Origin: Bacteroidales bacterium
GTDB taxonomy: Bacteria > Bacteroidota > Bacteroidia > Bacteroidales > UBA932
DNA: 22,305 nucleotides
Reading direction: 5' to 3'
Assembly (NCBI GenBank): GCA_024681565.1
Contig: JAILAO010000086.1
Coordinates: 1-22,305 of the forward strand
Part shown: positions 5,131-12,841 of the stretch, piece after piece
Layout: each line of letters begins with the position of its first letter
Position numbering within the stretch: position 1 is the stretch's first letter
Notes under the pieces: model-generated
Database searches by the model: none
What the model saw: the letters and a program-made list of their open reading frames with translations, nothing else
Told to the model about the DNA's origin: nothing
Program-made: the position numbers and the translations under genes

Positions 5131-7701
5131 GTGAATACCCGATTTTTCCTTTTGTCCGTACTGGGTGGCCTGTTGCTGTCCGCGACTTGCCCGGCCCAGG
5201 ACTACAGCCAGCTCAAGCTGGACGAGACCCATCTCCTGCTCAATGCCTATGCCACCCCTGAGGAGCTGCAGAGCCCCTACGTCGCCGCTACGCTCCAGAC
5301 CCTGGGCGAACTGTCCGCCGACCGGCGCACGCTGACCCTGCCCGCCGGCACGACCGTCTACATTGCGCCCGGTGTGTACTGGACGGACGAGACGTACCGG
5401 CAGGGTTTTCCCTTTGACGACAGCGGCTTCGTCATCGCCCCGCCCAACGTGGGACTGACGGTCCTGGGAGACAACATCTCCTTCATCGGCCTGTCCGGGG
5501 ATCCCGACGACGTGCGTATCGCCGGCAACCGGGGAGAGGGTGGTGCGAAAGGCCTGGGGGCCGGCGGCAGCTGGTACACCCTCGCCGTCTCCACCGGTTT
5601 CCGCGCCGAAAACATCACCATCGCGAACTATGCGCAGGAAGACCTGGTCTATCTGCCCGATCCTTCGCAGAACATCTCCAAGCGCATCGATTCCAAGAAC
5701 CACGCCGAGGTGCTCACCGGAGCCTCGCGCGGCATCGACCGGATGGAGTTCCGGAACGTCCGCTTCGTGGGCTACCTCAATATGATGGCGGGGTTCTCTC
5801 CGCGCCGGGCCTATTTCAAGGACTGCTTCTTCCAGTGCACCGACGACTCCATCTTCGGAGGCGGAGTCAACGTCTATGAGAACTGTACCTTCCATCATTT
5901 CGGCAACCACCCGACCTGGAGCGGCGCCGCGGCGGGCGGCATCAACGCCCTGCTGGGCTGCCGGCTGGTCGGTATGCCGCAGATGACCCAGACCGTCCTT
6001 TCCATGGCCAAGAACGCCGCCCCCGGCAACGGTGCGCAGGCGTCGGCCATCTATGCCGTCATCGACTGCCAGTTCCTCGGCCGCATCGCCGCGGTGGAGT
6101 GGGAGAACCACGTCCGCGAGGATGCACGCTATGCCGTCCACGGCAATACCATCGGCCCCGGCCGGCGTCCGCTCGTGATCAGCGAGGCGGCCCCGCAGCT
6201 CTCCGTGGACTACGGCGGGGAAGCGCTCAAGGCCTTCAAGGTGGGGGACGAATACAATGTCTATAATCTTCTCAAGGGCGACGACGGCTGGGACCCGAAA
6301 GGCCAGTACCGCGCGGAATGGGCCCCGTACGCCAACCTCCCGTACCGCTTCCTGGTGGGTTATACGGGCAAGGTGCTTGATTCCGCCGCGAGCGACGGGA
6401 CCAATACGGTCGAACTGAGCGCCGCGCCGGTCCCGGTCTCTTCCGTGGACCTTCGGGAAATCCGCTGGGAGTACGACACCGCCCTGCTGGAAGGGACTTC
6501 CGATCCGGCTGCCGGTACGCTGACCCTGCACGCCCGTCCCAACCGGAGCGGCAGCATCGTGGAGACCCTGGTCGAGGGCGTGCTGCCCAACGGCGTGCGT
6601 GCCGGGGTGACGCTCCGCATCCGTCCTGTGCCCGTGGCGGCACCGAAGCTCCGCGCTCCGGCGGTCACGATCGCCGGCGGCTGTGCGCAACTGTCCTACC
6701 GGCTGGACAAGCCGGCTTTCCGGGACGTCTCCCGGATCGAATGGTACCGCGAGGCCGGTCCCGGCCGCACGGACGGCGTCCATATCGGTACGACGCGCAA
6801 CGACGACGAGGGACTCTTTGTGGACGACCCGTTCAAGAGCCTGACCCTGACCAAATATGATGTCGGCTGCTGGCTGCGTGCCGTGATCACGCCGAAATAC
6901 GCTTTCAGCGCTTACGCCCCTGCGTCCGTCACGGTGTACAGCAAACGCGCCGTCCGGGCGGAAGACATCGACGGAACGGCGCTGGAGACCGATTTCAAGA
7001 ATGTCTATATTGCGACGGAGCCGCGTTCGGCGACCGTCGGCCGCTGGTTCTATGACAACGAGACCGGTACGCCCGACCCCTGGCTCTGGGGCGTGGGTTC
7101 CAACGGCTCCGACGGTCGCTGGGGCCTGTGCAACAATATGCGCCAGCCGGAGCCGCCGCTGCTCGTTTTCGCGCAGGAAGGCGTCTATGGCGATATGTCC
7201 TTCACGGTGGATTATTCCTCCAGCAAGGTCGAGGGGCAGGGCTTCGGCGGCAGCGGATGCTACCTGGACGTGCTGGTCAAATACGATCCCGCCACCCGCA
7301 GCGGCTATGGCGTGCGCGTCGAGCGGGTGCCCGCCACCACCAACGGCACGCAGTGGACCCTCTACCGCTTCGCGGGAAATGAGAAAACGGCCCTCACCGG
7401 CGGCGTGCTGGCCGCCACCTTCATGCCGCAGAGCACGATGACCGTCTCCGTGGAGGGGAATACCCTGCATCTGACGGCCGGAACGGCTTCGGAACGGACG
7501 CCGCTGCAGGTGTACGAAGACTTGCCGGCACAGCTGGACCTTCGCTGGACGGACCCGTCCGGTGCGCTCGGCCGCAACGGCTTCGGCGGCGCCGCTTTCC
7601 GGATCTACAATTCCGGTACGCCCGGCTACCGCTACAACGCAGCCTCCAACAACTGCGTGATGCTCCACCGGGTCCGGCTGGACGCTGCGGAAAACAGATG
7701 A
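5131..7701 (+). CDS. Secreted right-handed beta-helix protein, pectinesterase/pectate-lyase-fold, with C-terminal jelly-roll domain
   Basis: I place the start at GTG 5131. It gives a clean signal peptide (NTRFFLLSVLGGLLLSA, then AQ) and lies after the predicted promoter; codons upstream are in frame but fall within promoter sequence. The protein would have 856 residues. Residues about 30-370 show a parallel beta-helix: TLPAGTTVYIAPGVY, then repeated N/G-rich turns (FRNVRFVG, FKDCFFQC, VYENCTFHHFG, VIDCQFLGR). The stretch TDDSIFGGGVNVYENC (from T237) resembles the CE8 pectinesterase motif DFIFG...C, so a pectin- or other glycan-active enzyme is plausible. Two Ig-like segments (about 410-600) and a LamG-like domain (about 612-850) follow. 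Its neighbour across the region is a GH54 arabinofuranosidase. The exact activity is not established; it could be a lyase, esterase or binding protein. Confidence 0.8.
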   Translation: MNTRFFLLSVLGGLLLSATCPAQDYSQLKLDETHLLLNAYATPEELQSPYVAATLQTLGELSADRRTLTLPAGTTVYIAPGVYWTDETYRQGFPFDDSGFVIAPPNVGLTVLGDNISFIGLSGDPDDVRIAGNRGEGGAKGLGAGGSWYTLAVSTGFRAENITIANYAQEDLVYLPDPSQNISKRIDSKNHAEVLTGASRGIDRMEFRNVRFVGYLNMMAGFSPRRAYFKDCFFQCTDDSIFGGGVNVYENCTFHHFGNHPTWSGAAAGGINALLGCRLVGMPQMTQTVLSMAKNAAPGNGAQASAIYAVIDCQFLGRIAAVEWENHVREDARYAVHGNTIGPGRRPLVISEAAPQLSVDYGGEALKAFKVGDEYNVYNLLKGDDGWDPKGQYRAEWAPYANLPYRFLVGYTGKVLDSAASDGTNTVELSAAPVPVSSVDLREIRWEYDTALLEGTSDPAAGTLTLHARPNRSGSIVETLVEGVLPNGVRAGVTLRIRPVPVAAPKLRAPAVTIAGGCAQLSYRLDKPAFRDVSRIEWYREAGPGRTDGVHIGTTRNDDEGLFVDDPFKSLTLTKYDVGCWLRAVITPKYAFSAYAPASVTVYSKRAVRAEDIDGTALETDFKNVYIATEPRSATVGRWFYDNETGTPDPWLWGVGSNGSDGRWGLCNNMRQPEPPLLVFAQEGVYGDMSFTVDYSSSKVEGQGFGGSGCYLDVLVKYDPATRSGYGVRVERVPATTNGTQWTLYRFAGNEKTALTGGVLAATFMPQSTMTVSVEGNTLHLTAGTASERTPLQVYEDLPAQLDLRWTDPSGALGRNGFGGAAFRIYNSGTPGYRYNAASNNCVMLHRVRLDAAENR

Positions 7702-7706
7702 TTGCT

Positions 7707-7714
7707 TATATTTG
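7707..7714 (+). promoter_or_regulatory. TAnnTTTG -7 box before the NlpC/P60 gene
   Basis: TATATTTG is an exact -7 box, starting 5 bp after the stop of the beta-helix gene and ending 21 bp before the NlpC/P60 ATG. No TTG is found at the expected -33 position, so the promoter may be weak or activator-dependent. Read-through from the upstream gene is also possible because no terminator intervenes. Confidence 0.5.
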
Positions 7715-7735
7715 TGGAGACAAATCCGCTTGAAG

Positions 7736-8695
7736 ATGAAGAAAAGGTATTTCCTGCTGGCAGCCCTGCTGCTCTCCGCCGGGGTGGCCTCCGCACAGGT
7801 CCCCGATGAGCCGGAATGGGCCGTGGTCAATGTCTCCTCCAGTTTCCTGCGCCTCAAACCGGACTATGAGTCCGGCAACGAGACCCAGTGCCTGATGGGT
7901 ACGGTGCTGCGTATCCACGGTGCCGAGCGCTATTGGCGGGAGGTGGACGCCCCGGACTACCGGAATGTCTGGACCACCCGCTACAATCTTGCGCTCATGG
8001 ACGAGGCCGGCAAGGAGGCCTGGATCGCGGCGCCGAAATACATCTGCTCCGTAGAGTATACGCATCTTTTCACCGAGCCGTCCCTGACGGCGAAACGCGT
8101 GTGCGATTTCACGCTCGGCGACCTGGTCCGCAAGGGCACCGACCGCCGCCGCGGATGGGTGCAGGTGTTCCTGCCTTCCGGGCAGGCCTGCTGGGCGCGG
8201 TCGTATGACGTGACGGATTTCGACGAGTGGATCCGCAGCCGCCGTGCCACGCGGGAAGCGTTGATCGAGACGGCGGAGAGATTCCTCGGCACCCCGTATA
8301 TGTGGGGCGGGGCGAGCGTCAAGCATTTCGACTGCAGCGGGTTCACGCAGTTCGTTTACCGCCAGTGCGGAATCGTGCTGCCCCGCAACGCCCGGGAGCA
8401 GATCTACACCGGAGAAGAGGTCCCCTATGATTTTGACAAAATGCTGCCCGGGGACCTGCTCTTCTATGGTACGCCCGCGGGCCCGGGCCGGCGGATGGTG
8501 GTGGCACACGTGGCGATGTACTATGGGGACAAGAAGATCATCCATTCCTCCCAGCAGATCCGCATCAGTTCGCTGACCCCGGACGGAGAGGATTTCTATG
8601 ACCGGGAACCCCTGGCCGTCCGGCGCGTGCTCGGCCATGTGGACGAGCCCGGTTCCGGCATCCGGAGCGTAGCCGCCAGGCCTTGGTATTATTAG
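7736..8695 (+). CDS. SH3-domain NlpC/P60 peptidoglycan endopeptidase
   Basis: This is a 319-residue exported cysteine peptidase that probably cleaves the gamma-D-Glu-L-diamino acid bond of peptidoglycan stem peptides, as in the YkfC-like group. ATG 7736 is chosen because it begins the signal peptide (MKKRYFLLAALLLSAGVASAQ); an upstream in-frame TTG lies inside the -7 box. Two bacterial SH3-like segments follow (about 27-100 and 103-160, with the second starting near EYTHLFTEPSL). The NlpC/P60 domain covers about 178-305: the catalytic Cys is C200 in HFDCSGF, the His is H258 in VAHVAMYYG and the third polar residue is H270 in IIHSS. GTPYMWGG is the usual motif just before the cysteine. The gene converges with the lipid-synthesis pair, leaving a 14-bp gap. 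Confidence 0.94.
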   Translation: MKKRYFLLAALLLSAGVASAQVPDEPEWAVVNVSSSFLRLKPDYESGNETQCLMGTVLRIHGAERYWREVDAPDYRNVWTTRYNLALMDEAGKEAWIAAPKYICSVEYTHLFTEPSLTAKRVCDFTLGDLVRKGTDRRRGWVQVFLPSGQACWARSYDVTDFDEWIRSRRATREALIETAERFLGTPYMWGGASVKHFDCSGFTQFVYRQCGIVLPRNAREQIYTGEEVPYDFDKMLPGDLLFYGTPAGPGRRMVVAHVAMYYGDKKIIHSSQQIRISSLTPDGEDFYDREPLAVRRVLGHVDEPGSGIRSVAARPWYY

Positions 8696-8709
8696 CCGGG
8701 AGGCGGACG

Positions 8710-9411
8710 CTATTTCCCGTCTTTCGGCGGGTCGATGGCGGCGTAGTGCCGGGCATCGGAGAGGATGGTCGTCAGATAAATGACCGCCAGAGCGGCGATA
8801 ATGACCAGCGCCAGCAAATCCAGGGCACTCAGGCAGACCGTCGTTCCGGCGAGCGTCACGGGTACGGAGACGGCGCGGATGGCCGGGAATACGATGAGCA
8901 GGGTGTTGGCCAGAATCATCAGCAGCCGGAATTCTGTCGGTCCCAGTTTGGCGTAGGTCAGTTTGAATTCCCCTTTCAGATGGGCGTTGATGCTTACGTT
9001 GATGGTCATGAACAGATAAAGAATGTATGCAATCAGCGTCAGGTCCAACCGGACAAGTCCGGACAAACCCGCGCCGATGAACATCATCCCTTCGTTGATG
9101 CAATCCACCGTGTGGTCTACATAATAGCCGTACAGCGGGCGCTGGCAGTTGCGTACGCGCGCCAGCGTGCCGTCCAGAGAATCGCCGTACCAATTGACGA
9201 TCAACCCGAATGAACTCAGCCATAGCCAGTTGATATCCTGCTTCGAGAGAATGTATCCGGCTGCGATCAGCACGGCGCCGAGAAAACCGATTCCCGTCAG
9301 AATATCCGAAGTCATCCAGCGGGGTTGTCTGCCGGCAAGTGAGACGAGAACTTTTTTCTCGACGCCATTCAGGATGGAGGTTTGGATCCGTTGTGCTTGT
9401 TTTGTTTCCAT
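8710..9411 (-). CDS. CDP-alcohol phosphatidyltransferase
   Basis: This is a 233-residue integral membrane enzyme that transfers a phosphatidyl group from a CDP-activated lipid to an alcohol. The family signature DxxDGxxAR...GxxxDxxxD is complete: D77, D80, G81, A84, R85, G95, D99 and D103. At least five hydrophobic segments are visible (about 36-54, 60-75, 106-140, 160-180, 190-222). The acceptor alcohol (glycerol phosphate, inositol, inositol phosphate or other) cannot be read from the sequence. The N-terminal block (RIQTSILNGVEKKVLVSLAGRQPRW) resembles a group annotated only at family level in other phyla. The gene starts 4 bp after the stop of a cardiolipin synthase, so the two form one operon for phospholipid head-group synthesis. 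Confidence 0.93.
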   Translation of the reverse strand: METKQAQRIQTSILNGVEKKVLVSLAGRQPRWMTSDILTGIGFLGAVLIAAGYILSKQDINWLWLSSFGLIVNWYGDSLDGTLARVRNCQRPLYGYYVDHTVDCINEGMMFIGAGLSGLVRLDLTLIAYILYLFMTINVSINAHLKGEFKLTYAKLGPTEFRLLMILANTLLIVFPAIRAVSVPVTLAGTTVCLSALDLLALVIIAALAVIYLTTILSDARHYAAIDPPKDGK

Positions 9412-9415
9412 GTTG

Positions 9416-10633
9416 CTATAACTGGCTTGAAGTGAGTTTTGCTATGATCTCTCCCGCTTTTTCGAAGATGCCGCGCCGCTTCCAGGCTTCCAGGTCCAGA
9501 TAGACGGAGTCCCGTTCGTCCTTCAGAAAGATTTCCTTCATGCTTTGCGAATAGCCCGGATCCTGTGTGAAAGCATTGATTTCCAGATCCAGCCTGAAAC
9601 TTCTGGGGTCGATGTTCGTCGATCCCACCGTACACGCACGGTTATCGGAGACCAGTATCTTTGCGTGCATATACCCTTTCCGGTAAAAGGCCACCTTGAC
9701 ACCGGCTTCCAGCAGGGACTGTACGTTGCCGCGGGTAGCCAGGGGGGTCAGGACACCCCGGTCGCCCCGATAGGGGACAATGATCCGGACGTCTACGCCG
9801 CGGCCTGCCGCACGGCAGAGCGCATCCCGGACCGGACGGGTCGGAATCAGATAGGGAGACTCCAGGAATACATACCTTCTGCTGTCGTCAAGCATCTTGC
9901 AGAAAGCTTCTTCGATGACCGGTCCCGGTCCGAGCGGGCCGGATGTCAGGATACGGAGAGGAACCGTCCCGGTCTCTTCAATCTTCGGAAATAAAGAATC
10001 CAGCGCCGGCATCTCGCCGGTGGCGTAGCACCAGTCGGACAAGAAAGATGATTGTAACTGCGCTGCGGCCGGCCCGGCAATCCGCAGATGGGTATCCCGC
10101 CAGTTCCCCCAGGAGAGTCCTTCCCCATAGCGGTCCGCGATATTCATCCCGCCCATATATCCGACGCGGCCGTCGATGACGACGACCTTGCGGTGATTGC
10201 GATAATTATCGCGCTTTTTGAGCAGGGGCGGCCGGATGATCCCGAAAGGGCGGATCTGCACGCCGGCGCGTTCCATCTCCTTGTAGAACGCCTTCCGGCC
10301 CAGATTGCCGAAGTGGTCATACAAAACCCGGACTTCGACACCCTGTGCCGCCTTGCTCCCGAGGATGGATGCAATCCGCCGTCCGGACGCCCCTTCTTCA
10401 AATTTAAAGAACTGGAAATGTATATGGTCCTGCGCCTGCTGCAGGTCACAGATCAGCGCCTCGGTCATCGGACCGTACTCCGTGAAGGTCTCGACCGAAT
10501 TGCCGCCCTTTCCGGCCGGGGCCGCCGCGTCCAATTCCCTGCGGTCCTTTTCCGTCAGCAGGGGGCGTACGGCGGGTTTCCCGGTCAGGTAAGCCAGCCA
10601 GAGCAACAACAGGAGTAATGCCGTTCCAATCAT
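9416..10633 (-). CDS. cls: Cardiolipin synthase, phospholipase D family
   Basis: This is a 405-residue PLD-superfamily protein with two HKD motifs: H147-R-K149...D154 in NHRKVVVIDG, and H323-A-K325...D330 in MHAKILVSD followed by GSTNIDPRSF. It probably condenses two phosphatidylglycerols (or related lipids) to cardiolipin at the inner membrane. It has a single N-terminal hydrophobic segment (about residues 2-17) and then a short linker, whereas ClsA-type enzymes have two membrane segments and are near 480 residues; ClsB/ClsC-like relatives are nearer this length. The conserved GGMNIADRYG after the first HKD and FLESPYLIPT before the second fit the family. The gene is upstream of a CDP-alcohol phosphatidyltransferase with 4 bp between. 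No clear TAnnTTTG box is present upstream; TATGATTTG at 10648-10656 has one extra base. Confidence 0.92.
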   Translation of the reverse strand: MIGTALLLLLLWLAYLTGKPAVRPLLTEKDRRELDAAAPAGKGGNSVETFTEYGPMTEALICDLQQAQDHIHFQFFKFEEGASGRRIASILGSKAAQGVEVRVLYDHFGNLGRKAFYKEMERAGVQIRPFGIIRPPLLKKRDNYRNHRKVVVIDGRVGYMGGMNIADRYGEGLSWGNWRDTHLRIAGPAAAQLQSSFLSDWCYATGEMPALDSLFPKIEETGTVPLRILTSGPLGPGPVIEEAFCKMLDDSRRYVFLESPYLIPTRPVRDALCRAAGRGVDVRIIVPYRGDRGVLTPLATRGNVQSLLEAGVKVAFYRKGYMHAKILVSDNRACTVGSTNIDPRSFRLDLEINAFTQDPGYSQSMKEIFLKDERDSVYLDLEAWKRRGIFEKAGEIIAKLTSSQL

Positions 10634-10885
10634 ATCGGGCCTATCAGCAAATCATATGCGGCTTCTGTCCCGGAGTTCTCTTGTAAAACACACTTCAGAA
10701 AGAATGTATTGTTACCCCGGAAAGCAAAACGGGGTTTGTCTGCCCGGCGCTGCCATTTTGACAAGACTGTCAATAAAAGGGTTGCTGTTGAAGATTCCGG
10801 ACTTCATGGTATGCAGATTCTTTTCCGGATTTTGCCGTTGAACGGGATGCAATCAACTTGTTTTCAGTGAATTAAATGTTAAAAC

Positions 10886-10907
10886 ACGCAGAATCGTCCC
10901 CCTGCGT
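10886..10907. repeat. Short inverted repeat upstream of the dacB operon promoter
   Basis: ACGCAG (10886-10891) and CTGCGT (10902-10907) are perfect complements separated by 10 bp. They end 17 bp before the -33 TTG. No T-tract follows, so it is not a terminator. An operator role is possible but unsupported. Confidence 0.35.
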
Positions 10908-10924
10908 CTCCTTGCGCTATAATT

Positions 10925-10954
10925 TTGTCAATCTTGTGAAAACCACTATATTTG
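10925..10954 (+). promoter_or_regulatory. Bacteroidota-type promoter of the small-protein/dacB operon
   Basis: TTG (10925-10927) is followed after 19 bp by TATATTTG (10947-10954), an exact match to the consensus. The -7 box ends 36 bp before the ATG at 10991, giving a normal-length leader. Confidence 0.85.
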
Positions 10955-10990
10955 CAGAGTAAAAAGTTGAATGATTTAAATTTGAAGAAT

Positions 10991-11284
10991 ATGAGTGGTT
11001 ATCATTCTTTAAGAAGTATCAAAAAGGACATCGAGTATGTGTTGAGTGCGTTCGTGGAGGATTGCTCCGTGGTCGCATGTGTCAATCCCAAGGTCACTGA
11101 CGGCAGCATCAGCGAACTGATGGAAGAGGCCATCGACCTCTACAACGAACTGCGCGACAAGGTGAACGCCAAGGTCGAGGGATCCAAGAAAGCCTATTAC
11201 AACGATCTCCGCAAGGAAGTCCTTACCAAAACGGACGGACTCTACGAAAAGCTCAGCGCCGCTGTCAAGGAAGCGGTCAAATGA
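10991..11284 (+). CDS. Small helical protein coupled to dacB
   Basis: This is a 97-residue soluble protein with no signal peptide. ATG 10991 is chosen because it follows the promoter at a sensible distance; the longer frame begins inside the -7 box. The sequence is mostly amphipathic helix, with charged segments such as ELMEEAIDLYNELRDKVNAKV and AYYNDLRKEVLTKTDGLYEKL, suggesting a coiled coil or helical bundle. The only cysteines are in the segment DCSVVACVN. Its stop overlaps the dacB start by 4 bp (ATGA), so the two are translated together, and both use the promoter at 10925-10954. I do not recognise a named family. A cytoplasmic partner unrelated to peptidoglycan, kept together only by operon structure, is as likely as a role with PBP4. 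Confidence 0.85.
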   Translation: MSGYHSLRSIKKDIEYVLSAFVEDCSVVACVNPKVTDGSISELMEEAIDLYNELRDKVNAKVEGSKKAYYNDLRKEVLTKTDGLYEKLSAAVKEAVK

Positions 11285-12807
11285 GAAAACGAATCTCCCT
11301 GATAACAGTCGCGCTTCTGCTTATTGCCTGGAGCGCGACTGCTGGTATTCCCCGGACCGAAGCCCAGCGGGCCATCGATGCGATCTGCGCCCGGGAGCCG
11401 CTGCGCTCCGCCCTTGTCGGCGTGCTGGCCGTCGGCGCTGATGGCGATACCCTCGTTTCCGTCCGTCCGGACATCAAACTGGTCCCCGCGTCCAATGTCA
11501 AACTCCTGACGACGGGGATGGCGCTCCACAAGCTGGGACCGGAGTTCCGTTTCGAGACCCGGCTGGCCTATTCAGGCAGCATCGTGGACGGTAAACTGAA
11601 AGGCGATCTGTATATCCTTGGGGGCGGTGACCCGACGACCGGGTCCCGCGCCGACTGCGCGACACCGGTCAATGATACCTTTGCCGCCTGGATGAAGATG
11701 CTCCGGGATGCCGGCATCACGTGTATCGAAGGCCGCGTGATCGGCGATCCCCGCTTTTTCTCGGAGGCCACTTCGCAGAATCTCGGCTGGACCCTGGACG
11801 ACCTCGGCGCCAACTACGGCGCCGGACCGCTCGGTCTCAATTTCTTCGAGAACGCCCAGCTGTTCTATATCTCGCCCGCTTCGTCCGTCGGCGCGGCGCC
11901 CAACGTAAGCCCGCGCTATCCGGACACGCCCTGGATGAAGTATGCCGTCCATGCCGTCACCGGGAAAGCCCGTACCGCCAATACCCTGTATTACGTCAGT
12001 ACGGTTTTCGGACCCTTCGGCCAGGTGGCCGGTTCGTTCCCGATCGACCGCCGGGGTTACACCCTCGAGTGCCACAACGCTTTCGGCGCCTACACCTGCG
12101 CTTCGTACTTCCACACCTTCCTGCAGGCGCACGGTATCGTCGTGAAGGAAGGCTTCGGTGACGTCAACCGCAGCGGCGAGGTCCGGACCGACCTGCATTT
12201 TGAGGATGTGCGCGGCCGTGCGCCCGTCGTCGACAGCCTTTCCGTGCTGGGCAGCACCTGGTCGGCTCCGCTTTCCGAGATCGTGACCGAGACCAACTGC
12301 CAGAGCAACAATTTCTTTGCGGAGACCCTGCTGCGGATGCTCGCCAAGCAGGCGGGCCGGCCGACGGACCACGAAGAATGTCAGGATGTAGCGGAGACGG
12401 TCCTGCACGCCATGGGGCTGCGTACGGACAATACCTGCCAGCAGTTCGACGGCAGCGGCCTTTCGCGCAAGAACTATGTCGCACCGGCGTTCTTCGTCCG
12501 TTTCCTCCGGAAAATGACCACCCTCCCGGTCTGGGATGCCTATCTGGCCTCCCTGCCCGTACCGGGCAAAGAGGGGACGCTGGAATACAGCTTCCGTGAC
12601 GCGCCGCAGGAGTTCAAGGACCGCATCCATATGAAGAGCGGATCGATGAACGGGGTGCGTTGCTACAGCGGATATATCTTCCCGGCGGACGGTGACGCCT
12701 CCCGGGCCATTACCTTCTCCCTGATGCTCAACAACTGCACGGCTTCTTCCTATGTCGTCAGCCCCATCCTCGAGGAGATCCTCGGCGCCATCGCCGCGGA
12801 GAATTGA
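11281..12807 (+). CDS. dacB: D-alanyl-D-alanine carboxypeptidase/endopeptidase (PBP4, peptidase S13)
   Basis: This is a 508-residue penicillin-binding protein of the S13 family, acting in the periplasm to remove terminal D-Ala and to cut D-Ala-meso-DAP cross-links. A signal peptide covers residues 1-21. The three active-site motifs are in order: S71-N-V-K74 (SxxK, in PASNVKLLTT), S342-N-N344 (SxN, in CQSNNFFAE) and K452-S-G454 (the KTG-box variant, in HMKSGSMNG). The large insert between SxxK and SxN is typical of the family, as are GDLYILGGGDPT and FDGSGLSRKNYV. Length matches other Bacteroidota members. The gene is coupled to the 97-residue protein upstream. The promoter of the next gene lies in and just after its last codons. 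Confidence 0.96.
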   Translation: MRKRISLITVALLLIAWSATAGIPRTEAQRAIDAICAREPLRSALVGVLAVGADGDTLVSVRPDIKLVPASNVKLLTTGMALHKLGPEFRFETRLAYSGSIVDGKLKGDLYILGGGDPTTGSRADCATPVNDTFAAWMKMLRDAGITCIEGRVIGDPRFFSEATSQNLGWTLDDLGANYGAGPLGLNFFENAQLFYISPASSVGAAPNVSPRYPDTPWMKYAVHAVTGKARTANTLYYVSTVFGPFGQVAGSFPIDRRGYTLECHNAFGAYTCASYFHTFLQAHGIVVKEGFGDVNRSGEVRTDLHFEDVRGRAPVVDSLSVLGSTWSAPLSEIVTETNCQSNNFFAETLLRMLAKQAGRPTDHEECQDVAETVLHAMGLRTDNTCQQFDGSGLSRKNYVAPAFFVRFLRKMTTLPVWDAYLASLPVPGKEGTLEYSFRDAPQEFKDRIHMKSGSMNGVRCYSGYIFPADGDASRAITFSLMLNNCTASSYVVSPILEEILGAIAAEN

Positions 12808-12835
12808 GGATTGTCCGCAAAATTCTTTATCTTTG
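12804..12835 (+). promoter_or_regulatory. Promoter of the lipoprotein-surA-ostA operon
   Basis: TATCTTTG (12828-12835) is an exact -7 box, and TTG (12804-12806) lies 21 bp upstream at the very end of dacB. Only 6 bp separate the -7 box from the ATG at 12842, so the message would be nearly leaderless. Confidence 0.7.
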
Positions 12836-12841
12836 TCGATT

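Larger units (their letters stand above)
10634..10990. other. Intergenic region between divergent cls and the small-protein/dacB operon
   Basis: This 357-bp stretch is AT-richer than its surroundings. It holds the plus-strand promoter at 10925-10954 and a 6-bp inverted repeat at 10886-10907. A 61-codon plus-strand reading frame at 10656-10841 has unusual composition and no upstream promoter, and I do not call it a gene. No tRNA, terminator or recognised ncRNA was seen. Confidence 0.6.

Noticed and set aside
5110..7857. 915-codon minus-strand open frame
   Set aside because: It is a shadow of the beta-helix gene in GC-rich DNA. There is no signal peptide, no motif and a biased composition, and it would cross two real plus-strand promoters.
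7706..9223. 505-codon minus-strand open frame
   Set aside because: It crosses the NlpC/P60 gene antisense and the phosphatidyltransferase gene out of frame; both real genes have complete catalytic motifs.
10760..10772. Small hairpin GACA/TGTC as a terminator of a divergent transcript
   Set aside because: The stem is only 4 bp with no T-tract, and no gene ends there on either strand.
10656..10841. 61-codon plus-strand open frame in the cls-dacB gap
   Set aside because: There is no promoter, no codon pattern like the neighbours and no recognisable domain. The stop falls well before the real promoter.
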